Shown here: piece after piece, positions 1 through 7,162 of the stretch
How the letters are laid out: each line of letters opens with the position of its first letter
Numbering within the stretch: position 1 is the first letter of the stretch
The notes under the pieces: generated by a model
Databases searched by the model: none
Seen by the model: only the letters and a program-made list of their open reading frames with translations
Told to the model about the DNA's origin: nothing
Position numbers and translations under genes: made by a program
Assembly: GCA_020024615.1 (NCBI GenBank)
Contig: JAHHTP010000042.1
Coordinates: forward strand, 1-9,697
Source: Oscillospiraceae bacterium
Lineage (GTDB): Bacteria > Bacillota > Clostridia > Oscillospirales > Ruminococcaceae
Reading direction: 5' to 3'
DNA length: 9,697 nucleotides

Positions 1-85
1 AGCATATGAATATGGTCTGGGCATGCTTCTGCCTCTATGATTTCTACGCCTTTTTTGCTCGCAGAGCCGATTCTGAATGCTTCAT
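1..85 (-). pseudogene. IS200/IS605-type TnpA fragment (frameshifted)
   Basis: Read on the minus strand, this edge encodes KGVEIIEAEACPDHIHML and runs off the window. I recognise this as the segment around the metal-binding HxH motif (HIH here) of Y1 transposases of the IS200/IS605 family, single-strand DNA transposases. The residues before it, RLCEQK, are also typical of the family but lie in a different frame. The switch falls at a run of six T on the plus strand (51-56), where five would keep the frame, so this copy looks broken. Upstream of about position 85 the similarity stops and IS256-like sequence begins, so the N-terminal part is missing. The rest of the gene, if present, lies left of the window. 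Recognition is from memory of the family. Confidence 0.7.
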
Positions 86-90
86 ATGCA

Positions 91-300
91 TCCCCACCAA
101 GTTCCAGCAGCATGCCGCAGCCTGGCACAAACCAGCATAAGCAAAGAGCTGACGTCCGGGAAGATACCCACCACACGAGTGCGTCGGCAGATTTTCCGGT
201 TCAGCCATTCAATCACTCGGTCAGCTTCATTGCACTTGCTTCGGCAACCACTGCTTTTGATTTTTCTCTGGATGCGCTCTTGCTTTTCACCGCACTTGTC
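91..300 (-). pseudogene. IS256-family transposase C-terminal remnant
   Basis: The minus-strand translation contains RVIEWLNRKICRRTRVVGIF, followed by LMLVCARLRHAAGTWWG. This closely follows the C-terminal end of IS256-family (mutator-like DDE) transposases, where one expects IERLNREIRRRTRVVG and LMLVCARLRHVAGTQWG. A second family segment, EKSKAVVAEASAMKLTE, lies just upstream (about 268-218) in another frame. The two segments abut near 218, whereas intact proteins have roughly 35 residues between them, so the copy has an internal deletion and a frame change. A stop follows after WWGCI near 82. It is a dead fragment. It lies upstream of the transporter operon, on the opposite strand. Confidence 0.7.
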
Positions 301-548
301 CTTGCGCCTTTTCGGTCTTTTGGCATCAACACTCCCAATTAAAGCATTACTGCATTTACAGACTGCCATACCCAATTGTCACATACAACGCCTATTGCAA
401 AAATTCTGTTTGTTTTCGGTATGATATATCCCCCAAAGAAACACTGCGGATTTAATTAAAACGCCGTATTTTTGATATGTCACTCTAAAGGCAAACCTTG
501 TCCGCCAAAAGCGCGACGGCACGTTTTGTGCTTTTATCATTGTATTTA

Positions 549-613
549 TCAACTATTTACATCAATTATAGCTATTTTGTCAAAACTTTACACCTTTAAC
601 TCAAAATATTCCA
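549..613 (+). promoter_or_regulatory. Three phased direct repeats, candidate AraC-type operator
   Basis: Three 13-bp direct repeats are visible: TCAACTATTTACA at 549-561, TCAAAACTTTACA at 580-592 and TCAAAATATTCCA at 601-613. The outer two each match the middle one at 10 of 13 positions. Start-to-start distances are 31 and 21 bp, about three and two helical turns, so all copies face the same side of the DNA. The last copy ends at the expected -35 position. This is the usual arrangement for AraC-type activators, and the response regulator at 5591-7150 is the obvious candidate to bind. The repeats are seen directly; the binding is inferred. Confidence 0.5.
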
Positions 614-641
614 TTTTTATTTTTTAGGCAAAGAGTATACT
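613..641 (+). promoter_or_regulatory. Candidate activator-dependent promoter of the transporter operon
   Basis: TATACT at 636-641 is a good -10 element. The hexamer 17 bp upstream (613-618, ATTTTT) is a poor -35. A good -10 with a poor -35, directly preceded by phased repeats, suggests a promoter that needs an activator. Transcription would start near 648, giving a leader of roughly 47 nt before the first permease. Confidence 0.45.
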
Positions 642-694
642 ACTTAACAGAAGAAACAATTCTTAATACTTTAGTCGGAGAGGAGCGATCCAAT

Positions 695-1594
695 ATGAAA
701 CATTCTCTTTCCCGAAGTGGATCAAAAAAACTGCGCAAAATAGCAAACTTCTTTGTTTTTATGGGCCCGTCTGTATTAATGTACACTGTACTGTTTCTTG
801 TGCCGTTATGCGGCGAATTCTTTTATTCGTTCACAGATTGGAACGGAATTAATTCCTCATTCAGCATGGTTGGATTTTCAAACTACATAAAAGTATTTCA
901 TGAATCAGAATATTGGACATCCCTTTGGTTCACCATTCGGTTCAGCTTTTTGGTAGTGATATTTTCAAATTTCCTTGCATTTGCTTGGGCCTATATCCTT
1001 TCAAAGGACATTCCTTTCCGAAATTTGTGGAGAGCGCTTATCTATGTGCCCAGAATCATCGGCGGGGTTATCCTTGGGTTTTTATGGCGGTTTATTTTTC
1101 AAAACGTCTTTGTGCAGTTTGGCGAATGGACAGGATTGTCTTGGTTCTCACAAAACTGGTTCACAACACAGAGCTCTTCGTTTTGGGCACTGGTTATTGT
1201 CATGACTTGGACATTATCCGGTTATCTTATGATTATCTATGGCGCCGGTTTTTCTTCCATTGATGCAAGTTACATTGAAGCTGCTACAATTGACGGTGCA
1301 TCGAAATTTCAGATTCTGCGTAAAATAACAATTCCTATGCTGATGCCTTCCATTACGCGATGCATGTTTATTGCAATCAACTGGGCTATGCTTCTTTACG
1401 ATACCAATATATCTCTGACAAACGGTAACCCGTTCCGATCCTCTGAAGGTGTAACCATGAATATCTACAACACCGCATTCCGCAGCAACCATATGGCGTT
1501 CGGTGCCGCAAAATCTGTGATTTTCATTATCATATTGGTTATAATTTCGTTTGCGCAGGTGTCACTCACTTCCCGTAAGGAGGTGCAGCAATAA
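695..1594 (+). CDS. CUT1 sugar ABC transporter permease, MalF/UgpA type
   Basis: Inner-membrane permease of a binding-protein-dependent importer, 299 residues, a normal length for the family. The cytoplasmic EAA loop that docks the ATPase is clear at residues 195-216 (EAATIDGASKFQILRKITIP). Hydrophobic segments lie at about 17-40, 77-102, 113-137, 162-184, 219-238 and 270-290, consistent with six membrane spans. The start ATG is preceded by AGGAG at 681-685. The stop codon shares one base with the start of the next permease (TAATG), so the two are translationally coupled and presumably form a heterodimer. No ATP-binding subunit is encoded in the window. As in many Firmicutes CUT1 systems, a shared MsmX-like ATPase elsewhere probably energises it. 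The substrate is not predictable from the permease. Confidence 0.93.
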   Translation: MKHSLSRSGSKKLRKIANFFVFMGPSVLMYTVLFLVPLCGEFFYSFTDWNGINSSFSMVGFSNYIKVFHESEYWTSLWFTIRFSFLVVIFSNFLAFAWAYILSKDIPFRNLWRALIYVPRIIGGVILGFLWRFIFQNVFVQFGEWTGLSWFSQNWFTTQSSSFWALVIVMTWTLSGYLMIIYGAGFSSIDASYIEAATIDGASKFQILRKITIPMLMPSITRCMFIAINWAMLLYDTNISLTNGNPFRSSEGVTMNIYNTAFRSNHMAFGAAKSVIFIIILVIISFAQVSLTSRKEVQQ

Positions 1595-2424
1595 TGAAAC
1601 GGCGTGATAAAATCGACACTTTAATTCGAGAGTTTCTGATTTGCATCAGTGCACTGATTGTTCTGGTTCCTCTGTACTTTACTGTTTTAAATTCATTCAA
1701 ACCCTATAGCGAAATTGCTGAAAATATTGCGGCATGGCCTAAGGAATTTACGCTGTCAAACTTTATATCAGCGTGGAATCGTCTGGATTTTCTCACAGTT
1801 TTGAAAAATACCGTAATTATTTCTGTTTTTTCAACAATCGGATGTGTAGTATTTTCAGGGATGACCGGATACTGGATTGCGCGGCATCATGATTGGTTCA
1901 CCAAAACCTTGAATATCTTGTTTTTATGCGGTATGTGCGTTCCATTTCAATGTATTATGATTGTATTTGCAAAAGTAATCGGGCTCCTCGAATTTGGCAA
2001 CCATTTGTACGGTGTTATTATCAGCTTTTGGGCGATCTCTCTTCCAATGTCAATGTTCCTTGTATCAGGCGCCGTAAAATCGGTGCCCCTGGAAATTGAA
2101 GAAGCCGCCATCATTGATGGATGCGGCACGCTGGGTGTATTTTGGAAAATCGTCTTTCCTTTAATCCGCGGTACAGTGTTCACAATTGCATCTCTGCAGA
2201 TTTTAACTTACTGGAATGATTATCTGATGACCCAGTTTATCCTTGTAAAAAAGGATATGCGTACCCTGCAAATTGCAATGCAGTCACTGTTTAATGAAGC
2301 ATTTTTCTCATGGGATACGGCAGTGGCCGCAGTTACACTTTCCATTTTACCTCTTTTTATCTTCTTTATTATTGCGCAAAAGCAAGTGCTTGATGGTGTA
2401 ACAGCCGGTGCCGTAAAAGGCTAA
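1594..2424 (+). CDS. CUT1 sugar ABC transporter permease, MalG/UgpE type
   Basis: Second permease of the importer, 276 residues. The EAA loop is at residues 170-190 (EAAIIDGCGTLGVFWKIVFP), and the protein ends in TAGAVKG, the C-terminal signature common to MalG-like permeases. Hydrophobic segments lie at about 15-33, 71-95, 104-127, 138-160, 195-215 and 243-262. The start overlaps the preceding stop by one base and has a near-perfect ribosome binding site, AAGGAGGTG, at 1577-1585 inside the upstream gene. It should pair with the 299-residue permease to form the translocation channel. A stem-loop lies between this gene and the binding-protein gene, possibly to set different expression levels. 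Confidence 0.93.
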   Translation: MKRRDKIDTLIREFLICISALIVLVPLYFTVLNSFKPYSEIAENIAAWPKEFTLSNFISAWNRLDFLTVLKNTVIISVFSTIGCVVFSGMTGYWIARHHDWFTKTLNILFLCGMCVPFQCIMIVFAKVIGLLEFGNHLYGVIISFWAISLPMSMFLVSGAVKSVPLEIEEAAIIDGCGTLGVFWKIVFPLIRGTVFTIASLQILTYWNDYLMTQFILVKKDMRTLQIAMQSLFNEAFFSWDTAVAAVTLSILPLFIFFIIAQKQVLDGVTAGAVKG

Positions 2425-2434
2425 TTTTGTACTC

Positions 2435-2455
2435 TTTGTGGCTGCAGGCCACAAA
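2435..2455 (+). promoter_or_regulatory. Intercistronic stem-loop between permease and binding protein
   Basis: TTTGTGGC (2435-2442) and GCCACAAA (2448-2455) form a perfect 8-bp stem with the loop TGCAG. The sequence after it is AT-rich (TTAATATTTAATTT) but has no clean T run, so it would be at best a leaky terminator. Such hairpins between transporter genes often block 3'-to-5' decay or cause partial termination, so that the binding protein is made in a different amount from the permeases. The structure is seen; the role is inferred. Confidence 0.55.
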
Positions 2456-2485
2456 TTAATATTTAATTTAAAGGAGGAAAACATA

Positions 2486-3826
2486 GTGTTTAAGGCAAAA
2501 AAAGTTCTATCTATTCTATTGGCGGCAGCCATGGTATTTAGCCTGGCATCGTGTGGCGGTAAACCAGGTGAATCCCAAAACGCCGACGGTGAAGAGAATT
2601 CCACGGCAGCAGGAAAGCCTGCCAATGGCTCGATCGATCTGGTCGTTTCAATGCCACTTGGTCAATGGACCGACAACTTTGATGTTTTGATTGATGCCTA
2701 CAAAGCACAGCATCCTGAAATCGGCAATATCGACGCAACCTTCCCCAGCTCCGACAAATATCGTGATTTGCTGAAAGCAGGTTTAAGCGCCGGTGAACTC
2801 CCCGACATAATTTCCTTGAGCTATGGCATTTCTGATCAGGATTGGTTCCAATACTGTGTAGATTTAAGCGAGGGATGCCCCGCTTATAATGAATTGACAC
2901 CGGAACAGAAACAGCTTGGCACGACAGATCAAGGAATGATCATTATGCCTATTTATGTCGAAGGCACTGGTATTTTGTACAATACTAAATTGCTTAAGGA
3001 TGCCGGCTGGGATCACACACCGCAGACACGCGATGAACTGAAAAAGCTTTGTGAAGACCTGACCGCAGCAGGTATTAAACCCTTTATGCATCAGTGGGCA
3101 GAAACTTATTTAAACCTCTACAACTGGGTGGGTACCACTTGGCTTGGCAACAAAGATGACCAGATGACCTTCCTGAACGAGATGCTTTCCGGAAAGGACA
3201 TGGATCTTGCCAATGACAAAGAATGGAACGATTTTCTTGATACATATGAAATCCTGATTGAGTATGCTCAGGAAGGTGCCATTGCTACTGATAAGTGGAC
3301 TTGCCGCAACGCATTTTTCCTTGAAGAATGTGCAATGCTTGTCGGCGAGGGTTCTTGGGAAACCCCTAATATACAAAGCACGAATCCCGATTTGCTCGAT
3401 CATGTAAAACAGGATGTTCTGCCTTGTTCCAACGAAGCCGGTACAAATCATCTGCAGAAGCAGACAATTGCAGCAGCTGTTACCGACAGCAAAGATCCCG
3501 CTCGTATTGCTGCCGCCAAAGATTTCCTGAGTTTTATCGCATCTTCTGAGGAAGCGCGTCTGTGGCATCAGGAAACCATGGGCTCTCCGACAGCGGTTGT
3601 TTCTCTTGAAGTTTCTGAAAACCTGCCTTCGATCGCAGCTGATGTTGTTGCCCTGATGAAGGATGAAAAAGCTTCCGAATCTATGCATACCTATATGCCT
3701 GTTGAAATCCAGACCGATATGCAGAAAAACTGGGCGGAATTTGTCGGCCGACAAATTACCCGTGAACAGTTTACAACACAATATGAGCAAATATTCAAAG
3801 ATTATGCCGATGGCAAGTACAACTGA
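2486..3826 (+). CDS. Lipoprotein solute-binding protein of the CUT1 ABC transporter
   Basis: Extracellular, membrane-anchored binding protein of the SBP_bac_1 type, about 446 residues. I place the start at GTG 2486 because AAGGAGG (2471-2477) sits just upstream and translation then begins directly with a lipoprotein signal: KAKK, a hydrophobic stretch, then the lipobox LASC with the lipidated cysteine at residue 23. An ATG at 2438 would add 16 residues before the signal and lies inside the intercistronic hairpin, so it is unlikely. After a Ser/Gly/Asn/Glu-rich linker, the family pattern GTGILYN occurs at about 160-166, followed by LLKDAGWDHTPQTRDELKKL. A GSWE segment comes later. It should deliver its ligand to the two permeases encoded just upstream. 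Being the last gene of the three is less usual than first. The ligand is probably sugar-like but not identifiable. Confidence 0.92.
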   Translation: MFKAKKVLSILLAAAMVFSLASCGGKPGESQNADGEENSTAAGKPANGSIDLVVSMPLGQWTDNFDVLIDAYKAQHPEIGNIDATFPSSDKYRDLLKAGLSAGELPDIISLSYGISDQDWFQYCVDLSEGCPAYNELTPEQKQLGTTDQGMIIMPIYVEGTGILYNTKLLKDAGWDHTPQTRDELKKLCEDLTAAGIKPFMHQWAETYLNLYNWVGTTWLGNKDDQMTFLNEMLSGKDMDLANDKEWNDFLDTYEILIEYAQEGAIATDKWTCRNAFFLEECAMLVGEGSWETPNIQSTNPDLLDHVKQDVLPCSNEAGTNHLQKQTIAAAVTDSKDPARIAAAKDFLSFIASSEEARLWHQETMGSPTAVVSLEVSENLPSIAADVVALMKDEKASESMHTYMPVEIQTDMQKNWAEFVGRQITREQFTTQYEQIFKDYADGKYN

Positions 3827-3922
3827 TTTGTATTCTGTCGGATCAATCACAAAACAGCCGTGTTGCTGCAGTCTAATTTATTGGCCGGCAGCATTACAAG
3901 AAAACATATGGAGGTATAAGAG

Positions 3923-4669
3923 ATGAAAGCACATATTTACTATGATGCAAGTCACGTTCGCAACTATGATAAAAACGGCATCGACAAAATCGAATTGCTG
4001 CCCGGAACGCATGACGAAGTCCATGCATTCAAATATTTCATGAAAGCAGGCAGTGTTTTACGCCCAGAGCTTTATGCAGATCGTTCTGTTCTTTACGTCT
4101 TTGATGGAACGAACAGCGCAGGCCTTGTGACAGATGCTCAAGCAATGCATAAGATCAACAGTGTATGCTTCTATGTGCCTGATTATGACAAAATGAGCTA
4201 TACGATTCAGGCCATTACCGACATGGAGTTCATTATGGTTACTGCCAATATGGATTCGCATGATCGTGAAGCTGCTGAAAACACCCGGCTGCATCTGCCG
4301 TTCTATCGTCGCGAAGATCAATGTGATCGTTACGACCAGGATTGTAAAACTCTTGGGATGACGTCCCGCACAGTTTTGTTTGGCGAATTTGATCGTCTGG
4401 GTCGTTTGACAGTCGGCATCTGCCAAGGCAAAAACGGTTGCGGCACCGTTGAGAAAGGTCATCCGCAAGTGCATCAGTGGAATTATGCTGTCGGCAACGC
4501 CGATTATCAGCTGAGCGTCGGTTCCGGCGATGAAACCGAACGATACGATCGCAAGGCCGGTGACTGGGACTTCATTCCGGCAGGACCGGATCACAGCCTA
4601 TACGCCGGATACGGACAGGAAGTACACTATGTGTGGGTTGAATTCAACACAAGTAAAAGAGGCCACTAA
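3923..4669 (+). CDS. Double-cupin protein of unknown function (first of two paralogues)
   Basis: I do not recognise a named family, but the fold can be read. The 248 residues form two cupin-like halves. The C-terminal half (about 160-242) keeps cupin metal-ligand candidates: H180 and H184 in EKGHPQVHQWNY, and H224 in GPDHSL, followed by the beta strand EVHYVWVE. The N-terminal half (about 35-108) has the matching strands, but PDYDK stands where GPDH would be, and no histidines are at the ligand positions. The linker has HLPF (124-127) and YDQDCK (137-142), both shared with the next gene. There is no signal peptide, so it is cytoplasmic. The start ATG follows GGAGGT at 3910-3915. It lies 96 bp after the binding-protein gene in the same operon, so a role in converting or sensing the imported compound is likely. 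Isomerase, dioxygenase, lyase or ligand-binding roles are all possible. Confidence 0.75.
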   Translation: MKAHIYYDASHVRNYDKNGIDKIELLPGTHDEVHAFKYFMKAGSVLRPELYADRSVLYVFDGTNSAGLVTDAQAMHKINSVCFYVPDYDKMSYTIQAITDMEFIMVTANMDSHDREAAENTRLHLPFYRREDQCDRYDQDCKTLGMTSRTVLFGEFDRLGRLTVGICQGKNGCGTVEKGHPQVHQWNYAVGNADYQLSVGSGDETERYDRKAGDWDFIPAGPDHSLYAGYGQEVHYVWVEFNTSKRGH

Positions 4670-4695
4670 AAAGCCATAAGAAAGGATGTGCCGTC

Positions 4696-5511
4696 ATGAG
4701 TTATCCCTATGTTTGCTACGCTGACGTTGAAAAAAAGTTTGATGAAAACGGCTTCTCAATTATTGAGCTGCCTCTGGACAGAGATTTTGAAGAAATCCAG
4801 CATTACGACATTAAATTCTATCGCTGCAATTTGAAGGCAGGATGTGTTGTCAATCCGAAGCTTGAACCTGAAAAAATGGTGCTTTTGATTTTCAACGGCA
4901 AACGCGCCTACATCAACGCAGGTGAAGAAAAATTCTATGTTGATGAACCCGCATTTTTCATTCCTGATTTTGATAAATCCGCCTATACCGTAGGCGCCGT
5001 AGATGATGTTGAGTTCATTATGGGTGTTTTCAAAATGAACGACTGGGATAAATCCCAATTTGGTCACTGGCATAAGCATTTGCCGTTCTTTAAGCGTTAT
5101 ACCGATGGAACGCAGTATGATCAGTCCTGCAAAATGCCCGGCACCCGCTCTTGGAGCATCTTGCAGGGCATGATGCTCGGGCATGTCACAATCGGCGTCG
5201 TCCACGCTATTGGTTCAGGTACTGATGAAAAGGGACATCCTGCCGTTCACCAGTGGAACTATTGCTTAGGCAACTCAGACTTTGATCTGGATGTGGAAGG
5301 CGAACTGGCGCCTCAGCACGCAGGTGATTTTTCATTCATCTTCGGCGGCCGCGATCATAAGTTGATCGGCAAACCCGGAAAGGAAGTTTTCTATGTGTGG
5401 GTAGAATATTATTCTGAAGACGATCTGACAGAGTTCGATTGGTCAAGCTGTCATAACGAATCCCCGAGCGAAGCATATAACCGTATTCTTGCAAAGAGAA
5501 AATCTCAATAA
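4696..5511 (+). CDS. Double-cupin protein of unknown function (second paralogue)
   Basis: A 271-residue paralogue of the preceding protein. Shared blocks are HLPF (128-131), YDQSCK (141-146), EKGHPAVHQWNY (179-190) and EVFYVWVE (230-237). Candidate metal ligands are H181, H185 and H221. The N-terminal cupin half (37-112) contains no histidine at all, so only the C-terminal half should bind metal. Compared with its neighbour it has an acidic, aromatic C-terminal extension of roughly 30 residues (from about 239) and a slightly longer N terminus. There is no signal peptide. The start is preceded by AAAGGA at 4681-4686. It lies 26 bp after its paralogue and is the last gene of the operon before the terminator. 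The pair probably arose by tandem duplication and may act as a heteromer or on successive steps. The function is not known to me. Confidence 0.75.
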   Translation: MSYPYVCYADVEKKFDENGFSIIELPLDRDFEEIQHYDIKFYRCNLKAGCVVNPKLEPEKMVLLIFNGKRAYINAGEEKFYVDEPAFFIPDFDKSAYTVGAVDDVEFIMGVFKMNDWDKSQFGHWHKHLPFFKRYTDGTQYDQSCKMPGTRSWSILQGMMLGHVTIGVVHAIGSGTDEKGHPAVHQWNYCLGNSDFDLDVEGELAPQHAGDFSFIFGGRDHKLIGKPGKEVFYVWVEYYSEDDLTEFDWSSCHNESPSEAYNRILAKRKSQ

Positions 5512-5523
5512 AGCCCCAAAAGC

Positions 5524-5566
5524 CGCGCCCGAGCCCACAATGCTGTGTGCTCGGGCGCGTTTTTTT
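5524..5566 (+). terminator. Intrinsic terminator of the transporter-cupin operon
   Basis: CGCGCCCGAGC (5524-5534) and GCTCGGGCGCG (5549-5559) form a perfect 11-bp GC-rich stem. After one C/T mismatch, CACA and TGTG extend it to the loop ATGC. Seven T follow at 5560-5566. It lies 12 bp after the second cupin gene. Read on the minus strand, the stem is followed only by GGCTTTTGGGG, so it would be a weaker terminator for the convergent regulator operon. Confidence 0.92.
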
Positions 5567-5590
5567 ATGATCTGTCGGCCATACAACTTT

Positions 5591-7150
5591 TCACGGTTTC
5601 AACCGATATGCGGTAGGCGACTGACCGGTTTTCTTTTTAAACAATTTTGTGAAATACCGTTCATCTGAAAAGCCGACAGCATGCGCAATATCCAAAATTT
5701 TCATATCAGAACTGATAAGCAATTCTTTGCTGCGTTCGATACGAATATTGGTCAAATAAGTTACCATCCCAACTCCAAATGTTTCCTTGAACTTACGGCA
5801 CATATATTCTTTATTCATATGGAAAAGAACAGAACACTCCCGCTGATCGAACGGCTGTGCAAAATTCAGATAAAGGTAATCTGCTACCTCATTCATTGTA
5901 CTGTTGCTTTCTCGGACAGACACGATATCGTAATGAATCGTTTCCATTACTTTGCAAAAATATCCCGTAAGTGTCTGCTCAATAAAATTCCACTCGATCG
6001 GAAGGGAAAACGGAGGAGATTGATACATTGCCTGTTTATGTCTGAAGCGAGGATATTGATCACGAAAATATTCGATCCATTGCTGGTATAATTTGAAAAA
6101 ATAAATCCAAACCGCTTTGATTCTCCCTAAATTCCAATCCTGATTACTTTCGATATTCTTTATCCATTTGTGCACTGCTATCTTTATCTGCTCTTTTTCG
6201 CCGATCAGAAGAGCAGAAAGCATCTGGTTCTCTGTCCGAATATTGGTATGTATTCTTTCTGTCTTCATCGATTCGGTATAAAAGCTGAAAAAGCACGAAT
6301 GGTTTATGTTCATATTGGAAAGCCTGGCTTGGTCAAATGCGGCTGCCAGTCCATCCGGCAATTTGCAGACATCACTACATCCAAAAGCCATATAAACTTT
6401 CTGTTTCCTATAAATTGATTGGAGAATATCCTGCATCTGAAAAAGTGCATCTTCTGTATTAGAAAACAAAAGTATTACACAGGTTTGAAACCGCTGTTCA
6501 TCTGTTAAAAGGATTCCATATCCATGCTTTTCCAAAAAATCCCGAAGCACAGCAAATGCTTCCTGCAATGATGAATCGTAACAGGACACAAAAAAAAGAT
6601 CGCAGACAAGAATCCTGCATTCTGCGGATTTTCTAAGCCTTGCATCACAGCTGCACAGTTCAGAATAAACGTCATTTGAATTGTCACCATTGATCATCTC
6701 CACCAGCATCAACTGACGCTGCTGTTCGGTCAGTTCGCTCAGGCGCCGGTGATTATGCTCATCTGCTTGTGTTGATTCGCTTGTAATAGAATCAATTGCT
6801 TTTTTCAGCGCAGACAAAAGTTGATGAGGCTCAAGCGGCTTTAATAAATAGTCGACACAACCGTGAATAAACATATCGTGAACATACGCAAAATCGCTGT
6901 GACCGGAAATAGAAATAACCCTGGTCTGTGGTAAATTTTCTGTGATGAAGCGCGCAACATCTACACCGATATCATCTCCTATCACCACATCCAAAATCAC
7001 AATTTCAGGCTTTTCTTCCATTAAAAGTTTTTTAGCTCCCGATGTATCACAAGCTGAAAATACGCAATTGATGTGCAATTCTTCCCATGGCACCAATAAT
7101 TGTATGGCGTCAATTACATCCAGTTCGTCATCGACAATCAAAACTTTCAT
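5591..7150 (-). CDS. Response regulator, receiver plus AraC-type DNA-binding domain (YesN type)
   Basis: 519-residue regulator. The N-terminal receiver (1-120) has the acidic pocket D7/D8, phospho-acceptor D54 (VILDVV), S82 and K104 (LLKP). The C-terminal AraC domain (about 419-519) has two helix-turn-helix units: about 436-458, and 484-506 containing ILDIAHAVGFSDERYFTKLF. The middle roughly 280 residues are a linker of no recognised domain, the usual length for YesN-like proteins. The start ATG is 12 bp after the kinase stop, with AGGAG in the gap, so the two are co-transcribed. It should be phosphorylated by that kinase and activate the divergently placed transporter-cupin operon, most likely through the repeats at 549-613. 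This target is inferred from proximity. Confidence 0.95.
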   Translation of the reverse strand: MKVLIVDDELDVIDAIQLLVPWEELHINCVFSACDTSGAKKLLMEEKPEIVILDVVIGDDIGVDVARFITENLPQTRVISISGHSDFAYVHDMFIHGCVDYLLKPLEPHQLLSALKKAIDSITSESTQADEHNHRRLSELTEQQRQLMLVEMINGDNSNDVYSELCSCDARLRKSAECRILVCDLFFVSCYDSSLQEAFAVLRDFLEKHGYGILLTDEQRFQTCVILLFSNTEDALFQMQDILQSIYRKQKVYMAFGCSDVCKLPDGLAAAFDQARLSNMNINHSCFFSFYTESMKTERIHTNIRTENQMLSALLIGEKEQIKIAVHKWIKNIESNQDWNLGRIKAVWIYFFKLYQQWIEYFRDQYPRFRHKQAMYQSPPFSLPIEWNFIEQTLTGYFCKVMETIHYDIVSVRESNSTMNEVADYLYLNFAQPFDQRECSVLFHMNKEYMCRKFKETFGVGMVTYLTNIRIERSKELLISSDMKILDIAHAVGFSDERYFTKLFKKKTGQSPTAYRLKP

Positions 7151-7162
7151 AAAATTCTCCTA

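Larger units (their letters stand above)
376..694. other. Non-coding leader region of the transporter operon
   Basis: I see no convincing coding sequence, RNA gene or riboswitch here. The left half (376-545) holds nothing I recognise. The right half (546-694) is AT-rich and carries the operator-like repeats, the promoter and the ribosome binding site described separately. The long untranslated stretch between the transposase debris and the first permease fits a regulated promoter region. Confidence 0.6.

Noticed and set aside
51..56. Programmed frameshift in the left TnpA at the six-T run
   Set aside because: IS200/IS605 TnpA is normally read in one frame, and the fragment is truncated and joined to other debris, so a simple inactivating insertion is more likely.
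37..424. Plus-strand open frames at the left edge
   Set aside because: The minus strand of the same DNA carries recognisable transposase sequence, and the plus-strand translations are low-complexity and unlike any protein I know.
421..548. Riboswitch or small RNA in the first part of the leader region
   Set aside because: Only short, weak pairings such as GCAC/GTGC near 512-524 are visible. It also lies upstream of the likely transcription start.
2438..2485. ATG at 2438 as start of the binding protein
   Set aside because: It lies inside a perfect hairpin and would put 16 residues before the lipoprotein signal. GTG 2486 has a strong ribosome binding site right upstream.
3110..3850. Long minus-strand open frame (246 codons) opposite the binding-protein gene
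   Set aside because: It lies wholly antisense to a clear lipoprotein binding protein, its translation has no recognisable domain, and no promoter or good ribosome binding site was seen.
3864..3893. Hairpin TGCTGC/GCAGCA between binding-protein and cupin genes
   Set aside because: It has only a 6-bp stem with an 18-nt loop and no T run, too weak to call as a terminator or regulatory element.
4058..4594. Minus-strand open frame opposite the first cupin gene
   Set aside because: It is a shadow of a gene with strongly conserved protein motifs that has its own ribosome binding site.
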